A stretch of 64,000 nucleotides of DNA from an uncultured Porphyromonadaceae bacterium (GCA_945873625.1 CAMCDS010000005.1:50642-114641), one strand, 5' to 3'. Positions 14,553-23,286 are shown, counted from the first letter of the stretch. Numbers and translations are program-made. Notes: generated from the sequence alone by a model not told the origin.

Positions 14553-14883
14553 CGTCCTTTTCGTAGATGGCCGAGTTGCCCTCGCTCTCCTGCACCTCGC
14601 AGCGGAAGCAGCAGGGCACGGAGTCCACAATCCAGCGGGCTATGTTCTCGGCGGTGGGGTTGAAGGGTAGAACCTCGTTGAGCACTTTATGGTCGAGCCG
14701 CTTGCCGACAGCCTCCTTGATGGCCGTGAAGTCGGTAACCATCCCGTTGGTGTCGAGAGTCTCCGACTTACATTCCACGGTGATTATCCAGTTGTGGCCG
14801 TGGAGCTGCGTGCACTTGCTCTCGTAGTCGAGCGAGAGGCGGTGGGCGGCCGATATTTCGAGTCTTTTCTTGACGTAATACAT
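14545..14883 (-). CDS. queD: 6-carboxytetrahydropterin synthase
   Basis: A 112-residue QueD that converts dihydroneopterin triphosphate to 6-carboxytetrahydropterin. The zinc ligands are H14 (SAAHRL), H28 and H30 (LHGHNW), and the catalytic Cys is C24. The TDFTAIKEAV and LDHKVLNE motifs are present, with the catalytic His in the latter. Its start follows the queC stop by 12 bases and its end overlaps queE by eight bases. Confidence 0.95.
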   Translation of the reverse strand: MYYVKKRLEISAAHRLSLDYESKCTQLHGHNWIITVECKSETLDTNGMVTDFTAIKEAVGKRLDHKVLNEVLPFNPTAENIARWIVDSVPCCFRCEVQESEGNSAIYEKDDA

Positions 14884-14895
14884 TTGCCTTTGGTT

Positions 14896-15552
14896 TTAAC
14901 GTCCGTAAAGGGTCGGGTCGGTGAGTCCGGCGTCGGCGAATGCCTCCTTGCGCTCGCGGCACGTGCCACATTCTCCGCAATGCTTCTCGCCCCCTTTATA
15001 GCAGCTGTAGGTGAGGGAATAGTCCACGCCCAGCGCCGCTCCCCGACGGGCTATGTCGCCTTTGGTGATGCCGGTGTAGGGCGCGTGGATGTCGATGCCG
15101 TCGTATGTGCCCTCGCTCATGGCGCGGCTCATGGCGTCGATGAATCCGGCGCGGCAGTCGGGATAGATGGCGTGGTCGCCGCCGTGGTTGGCGATGAGCA
15201 CGTGGCGCAGTCCTCTCGACTCGGCCAGTCCGCAGGCTATCGAGAGCATTATGCCGTTGCGGAAGGGCACGACGGTCGACTTCATGTTGTCATCGTCGTA
15301 GTTTCCCTCGGGAATGGCGTCGGCGCCTGAGAGAAGCGAGCTGCGGAAGTAGCGGCCCATGAATTCGAGGGGAATCACGAGATGCTCGATGCCGAGCATT
15401 TCGGTCTGCCGGCGGGCACATTCTATCTCGCGTGCGTTGTGGTTCGAGCCATAGTCGAAGCTGACGGCCAGGGCTATTGAGTCTTTGCAGTCGTGGAGCA
15501 GGGTTACGGAATCCATCCCGCCCGAAAGCACGATAACGGAATCTTTTGCCAT
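14896..15552 (-). CDS. queC: 7-cyano-7-deazaguanine synthase
   Basis: A 218-residue ATP-dependent enzyme making preQ0 from carboxydeazaguanine and ammonia. The PP-loop SGGMDS (10-15) is at the N-terminus. VPFRNGIMLSIA and a C-terminal zinc-binding cluster (SCYKG...HCGECGTCRERK) complete the QueC signature. It lies between queF (22-base gap) and queD in the same orientation. Confidence 0.96.
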   Translation of the reverse strand: MAKDSVIVLSGGMDSVTLLHDCKDSIALAVSFDYGSNHNAREIECARRQTEMLGIEHLVIPLEFMGRYFRSSLLSGADAIPEGNYDDDNMKSTVVPFRNGIMLSIACGLAESRGLRHVLIANHGGDHAIYPDCRAGFIDAMSRAMSEGTYDGIDIHAPYTGITKGDIARRGAALGVDYSLTYSCYKGGEKHCGECGTCRERKEAFADAGLTDPTLYGR

Positions 15553-15574
15553 ATCTTCTTGATGTCGGGTGGGA

Positions 15575-16057
15575 TTATCGGCGCAGGAAGGCGTCGGTGT
15601 TGAAATTCTGGGCTATGCGGAGCTTGCGCAGTTCCTCGTGGTCGTCGTCGGCGCGGTTGGCGAAGGGGTAGATGCTGATGCCTCCGCGGGGCATGAATAC
15701 GCCCCTCACTTCAAGGTAACGGGGCTCCATTAGCTCCCAGAGGTCGTTGAGGATGATATTCACGCAGTCTTCATGGAAATCACCGTGGTTGCGAAACGAG
15801 AAGAGGTAGAGCTTGAGGCTCTTGCTCTCCACCATCCGCTGGCGCGGGATGTAGGAAATGAAGATATGTCCGAAGTCGGGCTGGCCGGTCTTCGGGCAGA
15901 GCGTGGTGAACTCCGGACAGTCGAACGTTACCACGTATTCGCGTCCGGGATGTTTGTTGTCGAATGTTTCCAGCAGAGCCGGTGCATAGTCGGAGGGATA
16001 TTCCACCCCTTGGCAGCCGAGCAAAGTCAGCCGTTGCATAGAGTCGTCTGTTCTCAT
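15575..16057 (-). CDS. queF: NADPH-dependent preQ0 reductase
   Basis: A 160-residue unimodular QueF that reduces preQ0 to preQ1. The nucleophile is C54 in [12 protein letters not shown], with D61 as general acid. The QueF signature ESKSLKLY spans 77-84, and FHEDCVN follows. A start six codons later (MQRLTLLG) is also possible. It is first in the que run, so the steps QueD-QueE-QueC-QueF are all present; FolE and Tgt are not in the window. The 5' region has a good promoter at 16140-16171 and a leader of about 75 bases in which I see no preQ1 aptamer. Confidence 0.96.
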   Translation of the reverse strand: MRTDDSMQRLTLLGCQGVEYPSDYAPALLETFDNKHPGREYVVTFDCPEFTTLCPKTGQPDFGHIFISYIPRQRMVESKSLKLYLFSFRNHGDFHEDCVNIILNDLWELMEPRYLEVRGVFMPRGGISIYPFANRADDDHEELRKLRIAQNFNTDAFLRR

Positions 16058-16139
16058 AGTCGGGTATAAATCAATAAATTAGTGGACCGAGCTGCCACCA
16101 TCGGCCCGCGGTCGCCCCATCGGGGTGCCGCTTCAATCT

Positions 16140-16171
16140 GCAAAGGTAGTAATTTTCCGCCGTATATGCAA
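16140..16171 (-). promoter_or_regulatory. Promoter of the que-relA-ispE run
   Basis: On the minus strand, TTG (16169-16171) and TACCTTTGC (16140-16148) are separated by 20 bases, matching the Bacteroidota -33/-7 layout. Transcription would start near 16133, leaving a leader of about 75 bases before queF. The leader contains a GC-rich imperfect hairpin (about 16098-16131). Confidence 0.65.
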
Positions 16172-16204
16172 CCCCGGGCCCGGCGCGATGCCCGGCCCGG
16201 GGTT
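16170..16204. terminator. GC-rich hairpin downstream of the peptide gene
   Basis: AACCCCGGGCCCGG (16170-16183) pairs with CCCGGCCCGGGGTT (16191-16204) with one mismatch and a seven-base loop. It lies between the thioredoxin/VKOR/peptide operon and the queF promoter and probably ends the former. No U-tract follows. Confidence 0.55.
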
Positions 16205-16241
16205 AGACCCCGTTCCCCAATATTCGTTAACGCCGGGGTCT
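16205..16241. repeat. Dispersed intergenic repeat, copy 1
   Basis: The core GTTCCCCAATATTCGTTAAC (16212-16231) followed by GCCGGGG recurs near 63.1-63.24 kb in both orientations. Flanking AGACCCCG and CGGGGTCT form an 8-bp stem around it. It lies directly after the 52-residue peptide gene and before the hairpin at 16170-16204. Confidence 0.75.
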
Positions 16242-16248
16242 TAGCGTG

Positions 16249-16407
16249 TCATTTCATTGTGACCCTGATGCCCGGCAGGGGTTTCACAATGTCTATCCCT
16301 TTGCCGGCCACTTCGGTATGCCGCCCGGTGGCGAAGTGTATCTTGTTCATCTCCAGGGGTGTCAGCACGCGGGCGCCCTCGATGGGTTTTCTTGTTATCT
16401 TTTCCAT
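16249..16407 (-). CDS. 52-residue peptide gene after VKOR, possible modified-peptide precursor
   Basis: A complete short frame with start at 16405-16407 and stop at 16249-16251. It reads MEKITRKPIEGARVLTPLEM, continues NKIHFATGRHTEV, and ends PLPGIRVTMK. It begins four bases after the VKOR stop, so it is almost certainly co-transcribed. The central VLTPLEMNKIHF resembles the LTxEEMxxIxGG leader of Bacteroidota peptide precursors (TIGR04149 type), with HF in place of GG. It has no Cys. Whether it is a secreted peptide, a precursor or a small regulator is unknown; coding status is supported by coupling and codon use only. Confidence 0.6.
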   Translation of the reverse strand: MEKITRKPIEGARVLTPLEMNKIHFATGRHTEVAGKGIDIVKPLPGIRVTMK

Positions 16408-16411
16408 ATCG

Positions 16412-17416
16412 CTAATCGGGTTTCTTGCTCTTGTACATGTCGGCCAGCGCGTTGTAGCCCATCAGCGCGGCACCGTAGGCCGCTATGAGCACGAGCGGCG
16501 TCCATTCGGCGAACGAGAGTCCGCTGAAGGCTCCTCCGGTGAGGTTGCAGATGAAGATGATCCAGAGAAGTGCCTGAACAGTGAGACACATTGTGCACCA
16601 TGCCTTGGCCCTGAACTTCTGATACCATACACTCCAGAACGAGAAGGGGAGGCAGCACACGTTGAGGGCGGCCAGCCAATGAGCGCATCCGGGGAAGAGC
16701 ATCAGCGCCCCGAGGCTCACCGTGAAGTAGGCAAGCCCGACCTCGCTCCAGCTGAAGATGCCGAAGAATGTAGAGGCCTTCTGTTCGAGCACCGTGTCGC
16801 ATCCTCCCTGCTCGATTACGCCGCAGATGCGGTTGCCTGCCTTGGTGTGGATGTTGAGGCTTTTCAGCATCAGCTGCCGGCTGATGTAGATTCCGGCCAT
16901 GTAGAGGAGCATGGTGGCGATGGTCCACCAGTGGGTGTAGATGCCGTGGGCGATGAAGAACCATACGGCCAGAAAGGCGAGGCAGAGCGCGAGCACTACT
17001 CTCTTTGCCACGCCGACAGCTTCCATGAATCGGTGTTTCTGATAGTCGGGTTCGCAGCTGTCGGCCGTGGGGTAGGCCACGAGAGCCACGCCGCTCCATT
17101 TCGCTGTGAAGGCGTCGATGTCCCTCTCTTTGCTGCCCGAGGTGGACTTGAAACGCACTGTGCTGCCGGTAATCCCGTCGAGCACCACGAAGTGTCCGTT
17201 TTCCTGCACGAGGCAGGGGCAGGGGAGGGCTGTAAGTTTGCTTTTGTCGGCGAAATAGAGGCCATCGCAGTCGATGCCGTATTCCTTGAGAAGGCGCGAG
17301 AAGCCGAACAGCGACTTGAACGGCATCGAAAGAAACCGCGAGTCGCTGTATCCGGCTGTCGCCTTCACCCCCAGCGCATGCAGGAAAATGGTGAATATGC
17401 TTGCGTCGCTACTCAT
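16412..17416 (-). CDS. C39-peptidase-like / vitamin K epoxide reductase fusion
   Basis: A 334-residue membrane protein. Residues 1-115 look like a C39 (bacteriocin-processing) peptidase fold, with GHFVVLDG at 74-81, but the catalytic Cys expected near the N-terminus is absent. From about 138 there are hydrophobic helices of a VKOR domain, with the outer Cys pair C198/C206 (ICGVIEQGGCDTV) and the CxxC redox centre C274/C277 (WCTMC). VKOR proteins regenerate disulfides using quinones. The thioredoxin gene ends two bases before it and a short peptide gene starts four bases after it. The module looks like a disulfide-forming system with a specific client. Confidence 0.85.
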   Translation of the reverse strand: MSSDASIFTIFLHALGVKATAGYSDSRFLSMPFKSLFGFSRLLKEYGIDCDGLYFADKSKLTALPCPCLVQENGHFVVLDGITGSTVRFKSTSGSKERDIDAFTAKWSGVALVAYPTADSCEPDYQKHRFMEAVGVAKRVVLALCLAFLAVWFFIAHGIYTHWWTIATMLLYMAGIYISRQLMLKSLNIHTKAGNRICGVIEQGGCDTVLEQKASTFFGIFSWSEVGLAYFTVSLGALMLFPGCAHWLAALNVCCLPFSFWSVWYQKFRAKAWCTMCLTVQALLWIIFICNLTGGAFSGLSFAEWTPLVLIAAYGAALMGYNALADMYKSKKPD

Positions 17417-17418
17417 GG

Positions 17419-17715
17419 TCAGAGAAAGTTTTCAACTTTGGCCAGCAGCGCGTTGCCGTCCATCTCTCCGCTTGAGCTCCATACGGGTTCTCCGTCGGAA
17501 TAAACGATGAAGCAGGGTATCCCTTCCACGCCGAGGTCGTCGGCGAGCTGGCGGTTTTCGTCGATGTCGAACTGATAGACGTCGGCCCTTCCTTCGAGCA
17601 GTGCCTTGACGTCGTCCACCACCGGCATCATGGCCTGGCAATGAGGACACCAAGAGGCATAAAACTCCACAAGAACCACTTTCGAGGATTTGATGAGATC
17701 ATTGAATGTTTCCAT
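17419..17715 (-). CDS. Thioredoxin
   Basis: A 98-residue thioredoxin fold with active site WCPHC (C23, C26) and the cis-proline region GVEGIPCF. CPHC instead of CGPC is typical of oxidising, DsbA-like redox potential. The ATG at 17715 (METFNDL) is preferred over an upstream extension because it gives the normal N-terminus. No signal peptide is visible, so it should be cytoplasmic unless the start is wrong. It is first in the operon with the VKOR fusion and the 52-residue peptide. Confidence 0.92.
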   Translation of the reverse strand: METFNDLIKSSKVVLVEFYASWCPHCQAMMPVVDDVKALLEGRADVYQFDIDENRQLADDLGVEGIPCFIVYSDGEPVWSSSGEMDGNALLAKVENFL

Positions 17716-17795
17716 AGTCAAGTCAAAGATTAGTGTTTTCAGAGGATATAACAATCCTACTCTTTTTACGGTTTATACCATCTTTACAGATTAGT

Positions 17796-17828
17796 TTTGT
17801 CGGTTTGCCGGGAATTTTGTAACTTTGC
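17796..17828 (+). promoter_or_regulatory. Promoter of the glyQS gene
   Basis: TTTG (17796-17799) and TAACTTTGC (17820-17828) are 20 bases apart, the expected -33/-7 spacing. The leader to the start codon at 17912 is about 75 bases, and no T-box is seen. Confidence 0.65.
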
Positions 17829-17911
17829 GGATTAATATGTAGAAACAGAAGCGCCGCCCCGGCAGCAGGGCGCGTCCCGGTGCGGGCGGCGGCAAAGCAT
17901 ATCAACAAGAA

Positions 17912-19456
17912 ATGGCAAAACAAGAAGACGTTTTCAAGACCATAGTGGCCCATGCCAAGGAGTATGGGTTTGTGTTCCAGTCGAGTGAAATCTACGATGG
18001 CCTCTCGGCCGTCTACGACTACGGCCAGAACGGCGTAGAACTGAAAAACAACATCAAGCGTTACTGGTGGGAAGCCATGACGATGCTCCACGACAACATC
18101 GTCGGCATCGACTCGGCAATCTTCATGCACCCGACCATCTGGAAAGCATCGGGCCATGTCGACGCCTTCAACGACCCCCTTATCGACAACAAGGACTCGA
18201 AGAAGCGCTATCGCGCCGACGTGCTCATCGAAGACGAAATCGCGAAGTTCGACGAGAAAATCGACAAGGAGGTGGCCAAAGCCGCCAAGAGGTTCGGCGA
18301 GAACTTCGACGAGGCCATGTTCCGCCAGACCAACGGCCGGGTGCTCGAGCATCAGAAGAAGCGCGACGAACTCCACGAGCGTTTCTCCGAGGCCATGAAT
18401 GCCAACGACCTCGCGGAGCTGAAGCAGATAATCCTCGACTATGAGATCGTAGACCCCATCTCCGGCACCAAAAACTGGACCGACGTGCGCCAGTTCAACC
18501 TCATGTTCAAGACCGAGATGGGCTCCACGGCCGACGGCGCCATGGACGTATACCTCCGTCCCGAGACGGCCCAGGGCATCTTCGTCAACTATCTCAACGT
18601 GCAGAAGACCGGCCGCATGCGCATCCCCTTCGGCATCGCCCAGATAGGCAAGGCTTTCCGCAACGAGATTGTGGCCCGTCAGTTCATCTTCCGCATGCGC
18701 GAGTTCGAGCAGATGGAGATGCAGTTCTTCGTGCGTCCCGGCGAGGAACTCAAATATTTCGACTACTGGCGCCAGACCCGCCTCGCATGGCACAAGGCAC
18801 TCGGCCTCGGCGATGAGAAATACCGTTACCACGACCACGAGAAGCTGGCCCACTACGCCAACGCCGCTACCGACATCGAATTCAAGATGCCTTTCGGCTT
18901 CAAGGAGGTGGAGGGAATACACTCCCGCACCGACTTCGACCTCTCGCAGCATGAGAAGTTCTCGGGCAAGAACATCAAATACTTCGATCCGGAGCTGAAC
19001 GAGAGCTATGTGCCCTACGTCATCGAGACCTCGATCGGCGTCGACCGCATGTTCCTCACCGTGCTCTGCAGCTGCTATGAAAACCAGCAGCTCGAAGGCG
19101 GCGACAGCCGCGTGGTGCTCCATTTCCCGCCGGCACTCGCGCCCGTGAAGTGCGCCGTGCTCCCGCTCGTGAAGAAAGACGGCCTCCCCGAGAAGGCCCG
19201 CGAGATTCAGCATCGCCTGCGCTTCGACTTCACCTGCCGCTACGACGAGAAAGACTCGATCGGCAAGCGCTACCGCCGTCAGGATGCCATCGGCACCCCC
19301 TATTGCATCACCGTCGACCATCAGACCCTCGAGGACAACACCGTTACCCTGCGCGACCGCGACTCGATGGAGCAGCGCCGCGTGAACATCGACGAGCTGC
19401 AGACGCTCCTCGCCGACAACGTGAGCCTCAACAGCCTGCTCCGCAAGCTCCTCTAA
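17912..19456 (+). CDS. glyQS: Glycyl-tRNA synthetase (alpha2, class II)
   Basis: A 514-residue dimeric-type glycyl-tRNA synthetase charging tRNA-Gly. It starts with FKTIVAHAKEYGFVFQSSEI and GLSAVYDYG. Motif 2 is in AFRNEIVARQFIFRMREFEQ and motif 3 in ETSIGVDRMFL. The C-terminal anticodon-binding domain begins near FPPALAPVK. It is followed by a lemA-like lipoprotein gene 20 bases later, which may share its transcript. Confidence 0.96.
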   Translation: MAKQEDVFKTIVAHAKEYGFVFQSSEIYDGLSAVYDYGQNGVELKNNIKRYWWEAMTMLHDNIVGIDSAIFMHPTIWKASGHVDAFNDPLIDNKDSKKRYRADVLIEDEIAKFDEKIDKEVAKAAKRFGENFDEAMFRQTNGRVLEHQKKRDELHERFSEAMNANDLAELKQIILDYEIVDPISGTKNWTDVRQFNLMFKTEMGSTADGAMDVYLRPETAQGIFVNYLNVQKTGRMRIPFGIAQIGKAFRNEIVARQFIFRMREFEQMEMQFFVRPGEELKYFDYWRQTRLAWHKALGLGDEKYRYHDHEKLAHYANAATDIEFKMPFGFKEVEGIHSRTDFDLSQHEKFSGKNIKYFDPELNESYVPYVIETSIGVDRMFLTVLCSCYENQQLEGGDSRVVLHFPPALAPVKCAVLPLVKKDGLPEKAREIQHRLRFDFTCRYDEKDSIGKRYRRQDAIGTPYCITVDHQTLEDNTVTLRDRDSMEQRRVNIDELQTLLADNVSLNSLLRKLL

Positions 19457-19476
19457 ACATCTTACATACAGAAGAA

Positions 19477-20067
19477 ATGAAAAAGACATTATACAAAGCC
19501 GTCCTCGCGCTATGCGCCCTGATGGCGGCCACAGGACTCAGTTCATGCAACTATAACTCGCTCGTCGACAAGCAGCAGACCGTCGACGAGGCATGGGCTC
19601 AGGTGGAGAACCAGTATCAGCGTCGCGCCGACCTGATTCCCAACCTTGTAAACACCGTGAAGGGGTATTCCACCCATGAGAGCGAGACTCTCGAGAAGGT
19701 AACCCTCGCGCGTGCAAAGGCCACGTCGATAACCATCGACGCCGACAACCTCAACGAAGAGACGCTGGCCAAATACCAGCAGGCGCAGGGCGAGCTCTCG
19801 CAGGCCCTGAAATCGCTCCTCGCCGTAACCGAGGCTTATCCCGAGCTGAAAGCCAACGAGAACTTCCTCAGCCTGCAGTCGCAGCTCGAAGGAACGGAAA
19901 ACCGTATCTCCACCGAGCGCAAGCGCTATACGGAGGCCGTGAAGGAATACAACACCGCCATCAAGAAGTTCCCGACCACTATCTATGCCGGATGGTTCGG
20001 CTTCGAGCCCAAGCCGCAGTTCAAGGCAGAGGCCGGCGCCGAGAAGGCTCCCGAGGTGAAATTCTGA
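19477..20067 (+). CDS. lemA: LemA family lipoprotein
   Basis: A 196-residue LemA protein. The ATG at 19477 gives a lipoprotein signal peptide (lipobox LSSC); a longer frame that runs back into glyQS is not used. The LemA hallmark is the run AWAQVENQYQRRADLIPNLV followed by TVKGYS. A helical coiled domain then extends to about residue 170, with KFPTTIYAGWFGFEPKPQF near the end. LemA proteins are envelope proteins of unclear function, often with TPM-domain partners that are absent here. Confidence 0.93.
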   Translation: MKKTLYKAVLALCALMAATGLSSCNYNSLVDKQQTVDEAWAQVENQYQRRADLIPNLVNTVKGYSTHESETLEKVTLARAKATSITIDADNLNEETLAKYQQAQGELSQALKSLLAVTEAYPELKANENFLSLQSQLEGTENRISTERKRYTEAVKEYNTAIKKFPTTIYAGWFGFEPKPQFKAEAGAEKAPEVKF

Positions 20068-20115
20068 CCTCCGGCCAACCATTGATATGAATATTTGACA
20101 GCCACTTATCTGAAT

Positions 20116-20667
20116 ATGAGAAAAATATTAAGGCTCATCCTCGCGGCGGCCGTGCTCCTGCCCCTCGCTTCGTGTCTCGGCGACGACGACACCGACCTCG
20201 AAAAGAAATACGGCGAGTGGAAGAAGACCAACGAGGAGTTTGTGGAAAAGGCTGCCGCCGAGCGCAATGCCGACGGCACGCCGGTCTACGAGCGCATCGT
20301 GCCCGACTGGTCGAAAGACATCTACGTGCTCATGCGCTGGCACAACGACCGCTCGCTGACGGAGAAGAACCTTGTGCCGCTCGACAACTCGACGTGCGCC
20401 GTGAAGTATACGCTCATGCTCGCCGACTCGACTATTGCCGACGCTTCCCACAAGAATTACGCCGACAGCATCTATTCTTGCATGCCCAAGAGCAACGTGC
20501 CCGGATTCTGGACCGCACTCACCCACATGCACGTGGGCGACTCCGTAACCGTTGTGGTGCCCTGGAAGGCCGGCTACGGCACTGTGGGCACTACCGGTAT
20601 CAAGCCCTTCTCTACCCTGATTTTCAGCATCAAACTCAAAGAAATAACAGCCTATCAGAAGAAGTAA
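20116..20667 (+). CDS. FKBP-type peptidyl-prolyl isomerase lipoprotein
   Basis: A 183-residue lipoprotein (lipobox LASC) with a degenerate FKBP fold. The visible signature is VPGFWTALTHMHVGDSVTVVV followed by PWKAGYGTVG and a final IKLKEI strand. This matches the VIPGWTEALQLM/AYGxxG part of FKBP domains, while the N-terminal half of the fold is short. Such proteins assist folding in the periplasm. The ATG at 20116 is preferred because it gives the signal peptide. The gene ends inside a strong terminator hairpin. Confidence 0.8.
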   Translation: MRKILRLILAAAVLLPLASCLGDDDTDLEKKYGEWKKTNEEFVEKAAAERNADGTPVYERIVPDWSKDIYVLMRWHNDRSLTEKNLVPLDNSTCAVKYTLMLADSTIADASHKNYADSIYSCMPKSNVPGFWTALTHMHVGDSVTVVVPWKAGYGTVGTTGIKPFSTLIFSIKLKEITAYQKK

Positions 20668-20699
20668 CCCCCGGGGGTTGCTTCTTCTTTCCTCTTTTT
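20657..20699 (+). terminator. Rho-independent terminator overlapping the stop codon
   Basis: GAAGAAGTAACCCCC and GGGGGTTGCTTCTTC form a near-perfect 15-bp stem with almost no loop, followed by a pyrimidine-rich TTTCCTCTTTTTTCC run. The TAA stop of the FKBP gene (20665-20667) lies within the left arm. Confidence 0.85.
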
Positions 20700-20717
20700 T
20701 CCAAGACCTAACCCACC

Positions 20718-23249
20718 ATGAAGAAATCCACATTGGCGATAGCGCTGGCAGCACCTCTGGCACTCGGTGCCGTGGCCGCCGGACGCCACGCCGTAAAAAT
20801 CGAAAAACTGGCGCCGGTGCAGGTGATGAAGCCGGCAGTAGGCGACACCACTCTCGCCCCTCACCGCTTTTCGGACCTCCAGCTCGTGCAGGGTGCGGCG
20901 CGAAAGGCAGCCAGGACAGGCCGCACTACAGTCGAGAATCCCGACACGGCGGGATTCATCGCACTCACCCGTCCCGCATCGGGGCAGGTGATTGAGACGA
21001 TGTACACCACGCTCCGTCCCGAGCGCTATATCAAGGGCTCGCTTAAAGTTACTTCGGCAAGTGTGTTTGAAGTGCTTGTCGACGGCGAGGCCAAAGGCTC
21101 GAAAGCTGCGGCCGACAGTGCGGTAGTGGCCGGTTCAACGGTGCTCGTGCCCATCGAGCTCGAGCCCGAACGCACAGCTGAAATCACCGTCCGTCTGCTC
21201 AACGACAGTCAGGCGGCGGCAGCTCCGGCAATCAAGATTGAGTTCGAACCCGACTCGAAGTATGCCGATGTGGCCTACACCCTCGCGCCCGAGAAGCAGC
21301 ACCGCTTCTCAATCTACGACATGAGCGACGGCCCCCGCGCTACATCCACAAGCCTGTCGCCCGACGGACGCTATCTTATCACCAGATTCATCGAGGTGTT
21401 CGGTCTCGACAACCAGCGCTACTGGTCGACGCTCACCGACACGCGCACAGGTAAGGTCATCGACGCCAACCTCAGCAGCCAGGCATCGTGGATGCCCAAA
21501 GGCTCCACGCTCTATTATACGGTGAAGCGCAACGATACCTACGACCTCGTCAACGTCTCGCTCCCCTCGCGTGAGTCGGTTACTGTGGCCGAAGGTCTCC
21601 CCACCAACCAGATTGTCTGGAGCCCCGATGCAAAGTATTTCATCTACTACGATTCCAAGGCAGGAAAGCGCAAGGAGGGAATAATGCAGCGCTATTCGTC
21701 GCCCGACGACCGCATGCCCGAGACGCGAGACCGCGCTTATCTGATGAAGTATGACCTCGCAACCTCCGTGGCCCAGCCTATCACCTTCGGCGGCGCGTCG
21801 ACCTACGCGCTCGACTTCACCCCCGACGGATCGAAGCTACTCTATCAGTCGAACTACGACACTCCCTCGCGCTGGCCGTTCTACCACAACGACCTCATTC
21901 AGCTCGACATGAAAACGCTGATGACCGACACGCTCGTAAGCTACGACGGCGAAATCGGCTCTGCTTGCTATTCGCCCGACGGCAAGCAGCTCTTCGTAAC
22001 CGGCGGACCCAACAGCTTCGGCGGCATAGGCCTCAACGCAGGCAACCATCCCATAGCCAACGACTTCGACATGCAGGGCTTTATCTTCGACATCGCCACA
22101 CGCAAGGCCAAGGCCATGACGCGCGATTTCGATCCCTCGATCAGCGGACGCCCGAGCTGGAACGCCGCCGACGGCAAAATCTACTTCATGGCCGAAAAGG
22201 GTTTCTTCAAGCCCCTCTTCGTGCTCAATCCGGCCGACGGCACCATCAAGGAGCTGCCCGCCAAGGTCGACAACGTCAACAATTTCTCGATTGGCGATAA
22301 CTCCGACCGCTACCTCTCCTATACCGGCCAGGCCTACGAATATGCAGGCCGCGCATATCTCATGGACCTCAAGACCGGAAAGTCGACGCTCGTCGCCGAC
22401 CCCGACGCCGAGCGTCTCGCAGAGGTGAACTTCGGCAAGACGCAGCCCTGGACATTCACTGCATCCGACGGCACGTTTGTCGACGGCATGATGTGTCTGC
22501 CTCCCGACTTCGACCCAAACAAGAAGTACCCTCTGATTGTTTATTATTACGGCGGTACGTCTCCCTCTGAGCGCGGAATGGGTCATGCCTACATCCCCCA
22601 GCTCTTCGCCTCGCGCGACTATGTGGTCTATATCCTCAACCCGAGCGGCACCACCGGCTACGGACAGGAATTCTCCTCGCGTCATGTCAACGCCTGGGGC
22701 AAACGCACGGCCAACGAGATAATCGAGGGCGTCAAGAAGTTCTGCAAGGACCATCCCTTCGTCGACGACAAGAAGATCGGATGCCTCGGCGCTTCCTACG
22801 GCGGATTCATGACCATGTATCTCCAGACGCTGACAGACATATTCGCCGCCGCCATCTCCCACGCCGGTATCTCGAACGTTACCAGCTACTGGGGCGAGGG
22901 CTACTGGGGCTACTCCTACAACGCCGTGGCTGCCGCCAAGTCGTATCCCTGGAGCGATCCCGAGCTCTTCACCAAGCAGGGCGCTCTCTTCAACGCCGAC
23001 AAGATCCACACTCCGCTGCTGCTTCTTCACGGCACTGAAGACACCAACGTGCCTATCGGCGAGAGCATCCAGCTCTTCAACGCCCTCAAGGTGCTCGGCC
23101 GCGACGTGGAGTTCATCTCCGTGCAGGGAGCCAACCACGTGGTGCGTGAATACGACAAGCGTATCGTATGGCACGCAACCATCATGGCATGGTTCGCCAA
23201 GTATCTGCAGGGCGATTCCCGCTGGTGGGATTCGATGTACGGCGAATGA
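20718..23249 (+). CDS. S9 family serine peptidase (prolyl oligopeptidase/acylaminoacyl type)
   Basis: An 843-residue exported peptidase. It has a signal peptide at 1-21, a beta-propeller-like middle region with repeated SPDGRYL/SPDGKQL strands, and a C-terminal alpha/beta hydrolase domain. The catalytic triad is visible: S693 in GASYGGF, D775 in HGTEDTNVP and H807 in GANHVV. Such enzymes cleave short peptides in the periplasm and suit a peptide-using gut anaerobe. It stands alone between two terminators. An internal region (about 130-200) is an extra beta-sandwich insertion. Confidence 0.92.
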   Translation: MKKSTLAIALAAPLALGAVAAGRHAVKIEKLAPVQVMKPAVGDTTLAPHRFSDLQLVQGAARKAARTGRTTVENPDTAGFIALTRPASGQVIETMYTTLRPERYIKGSLKVTSASVFEVLVDGEAKGSKAAADSAVVAGSTVLVPIELEPERTAEITVRLLNDSQAAAAPAIKIEFEPDSKYADVAYTLAPEKQHRFSIYDMSDGPRATSTSLSPDGRYLITRFIEVFGLDNQRYWSTLTDTRTGKVIDANLSSQASWMPKGSTLYYTVKRNDTYDLVNVSLPSRESVTVAEGLPTNQIVWSPDAKYFIYYDSKAGKRKEGIMQRYSSPDDRMPETRDRAYLMKYDLATSVAQPITFGGASTYALDFTPDGSKLLYQSNYDTPSRWPFYHNDLIQLDMKTLMTDTLVSYDGEIGSACYSPDGKQLFVTGGPNSFGGIGLNAGNHPIANDFDMQGFIFDIATRKAKAMTRDFDPSISGRPSWNAADGKIYFMAEKGFFKPLFVLNPADGTIKELPAKVDNVNNFSIGDNSDRYLSYTGQAYEYAGRAYLMDLKTGKSTLVADPDAERLAEVNFGKTQPWTFTASDGTFVDGMMCLPPDFDPNKKYPLIVYYYGGTSPSERGMGHAYIPQLFASRDYVVYILNPSGTTGYGQEFSSRHVNAWGKRTANEIIEGVKKFCKDHPFVDDKKIGCLGASYGGFMTMYLQTLTDIFAAAISHAGISNVTSYWGEGYWGYSYNAVAAAKSYPWSDPELFTKQGALFNADKIHTPLLLLHGTEDTNVPIGESIQLFNALKVLGRDVEFISVQGANHVVREYDKRIVWHATIMAWFAKYLQGDSRWWDSMYGE

Positions 23250-23286
23250 CGCCTACTGTAAAGAAAAAATGAATGAATAACTTGAT

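Noticed and set aside
16058..16139. Possible preQ1 riboswitch in the queF leader
   Set aside because: The leader has a GC-rich hairpin but I cannot find the preQ1-I core or the class II/III layouts; no claim is made.
17723..19489. 588-residue minus-strand frame opposite glyQS
   Set aside because: Antisense shadow; all class II synthetase motifs are on the plus strand.
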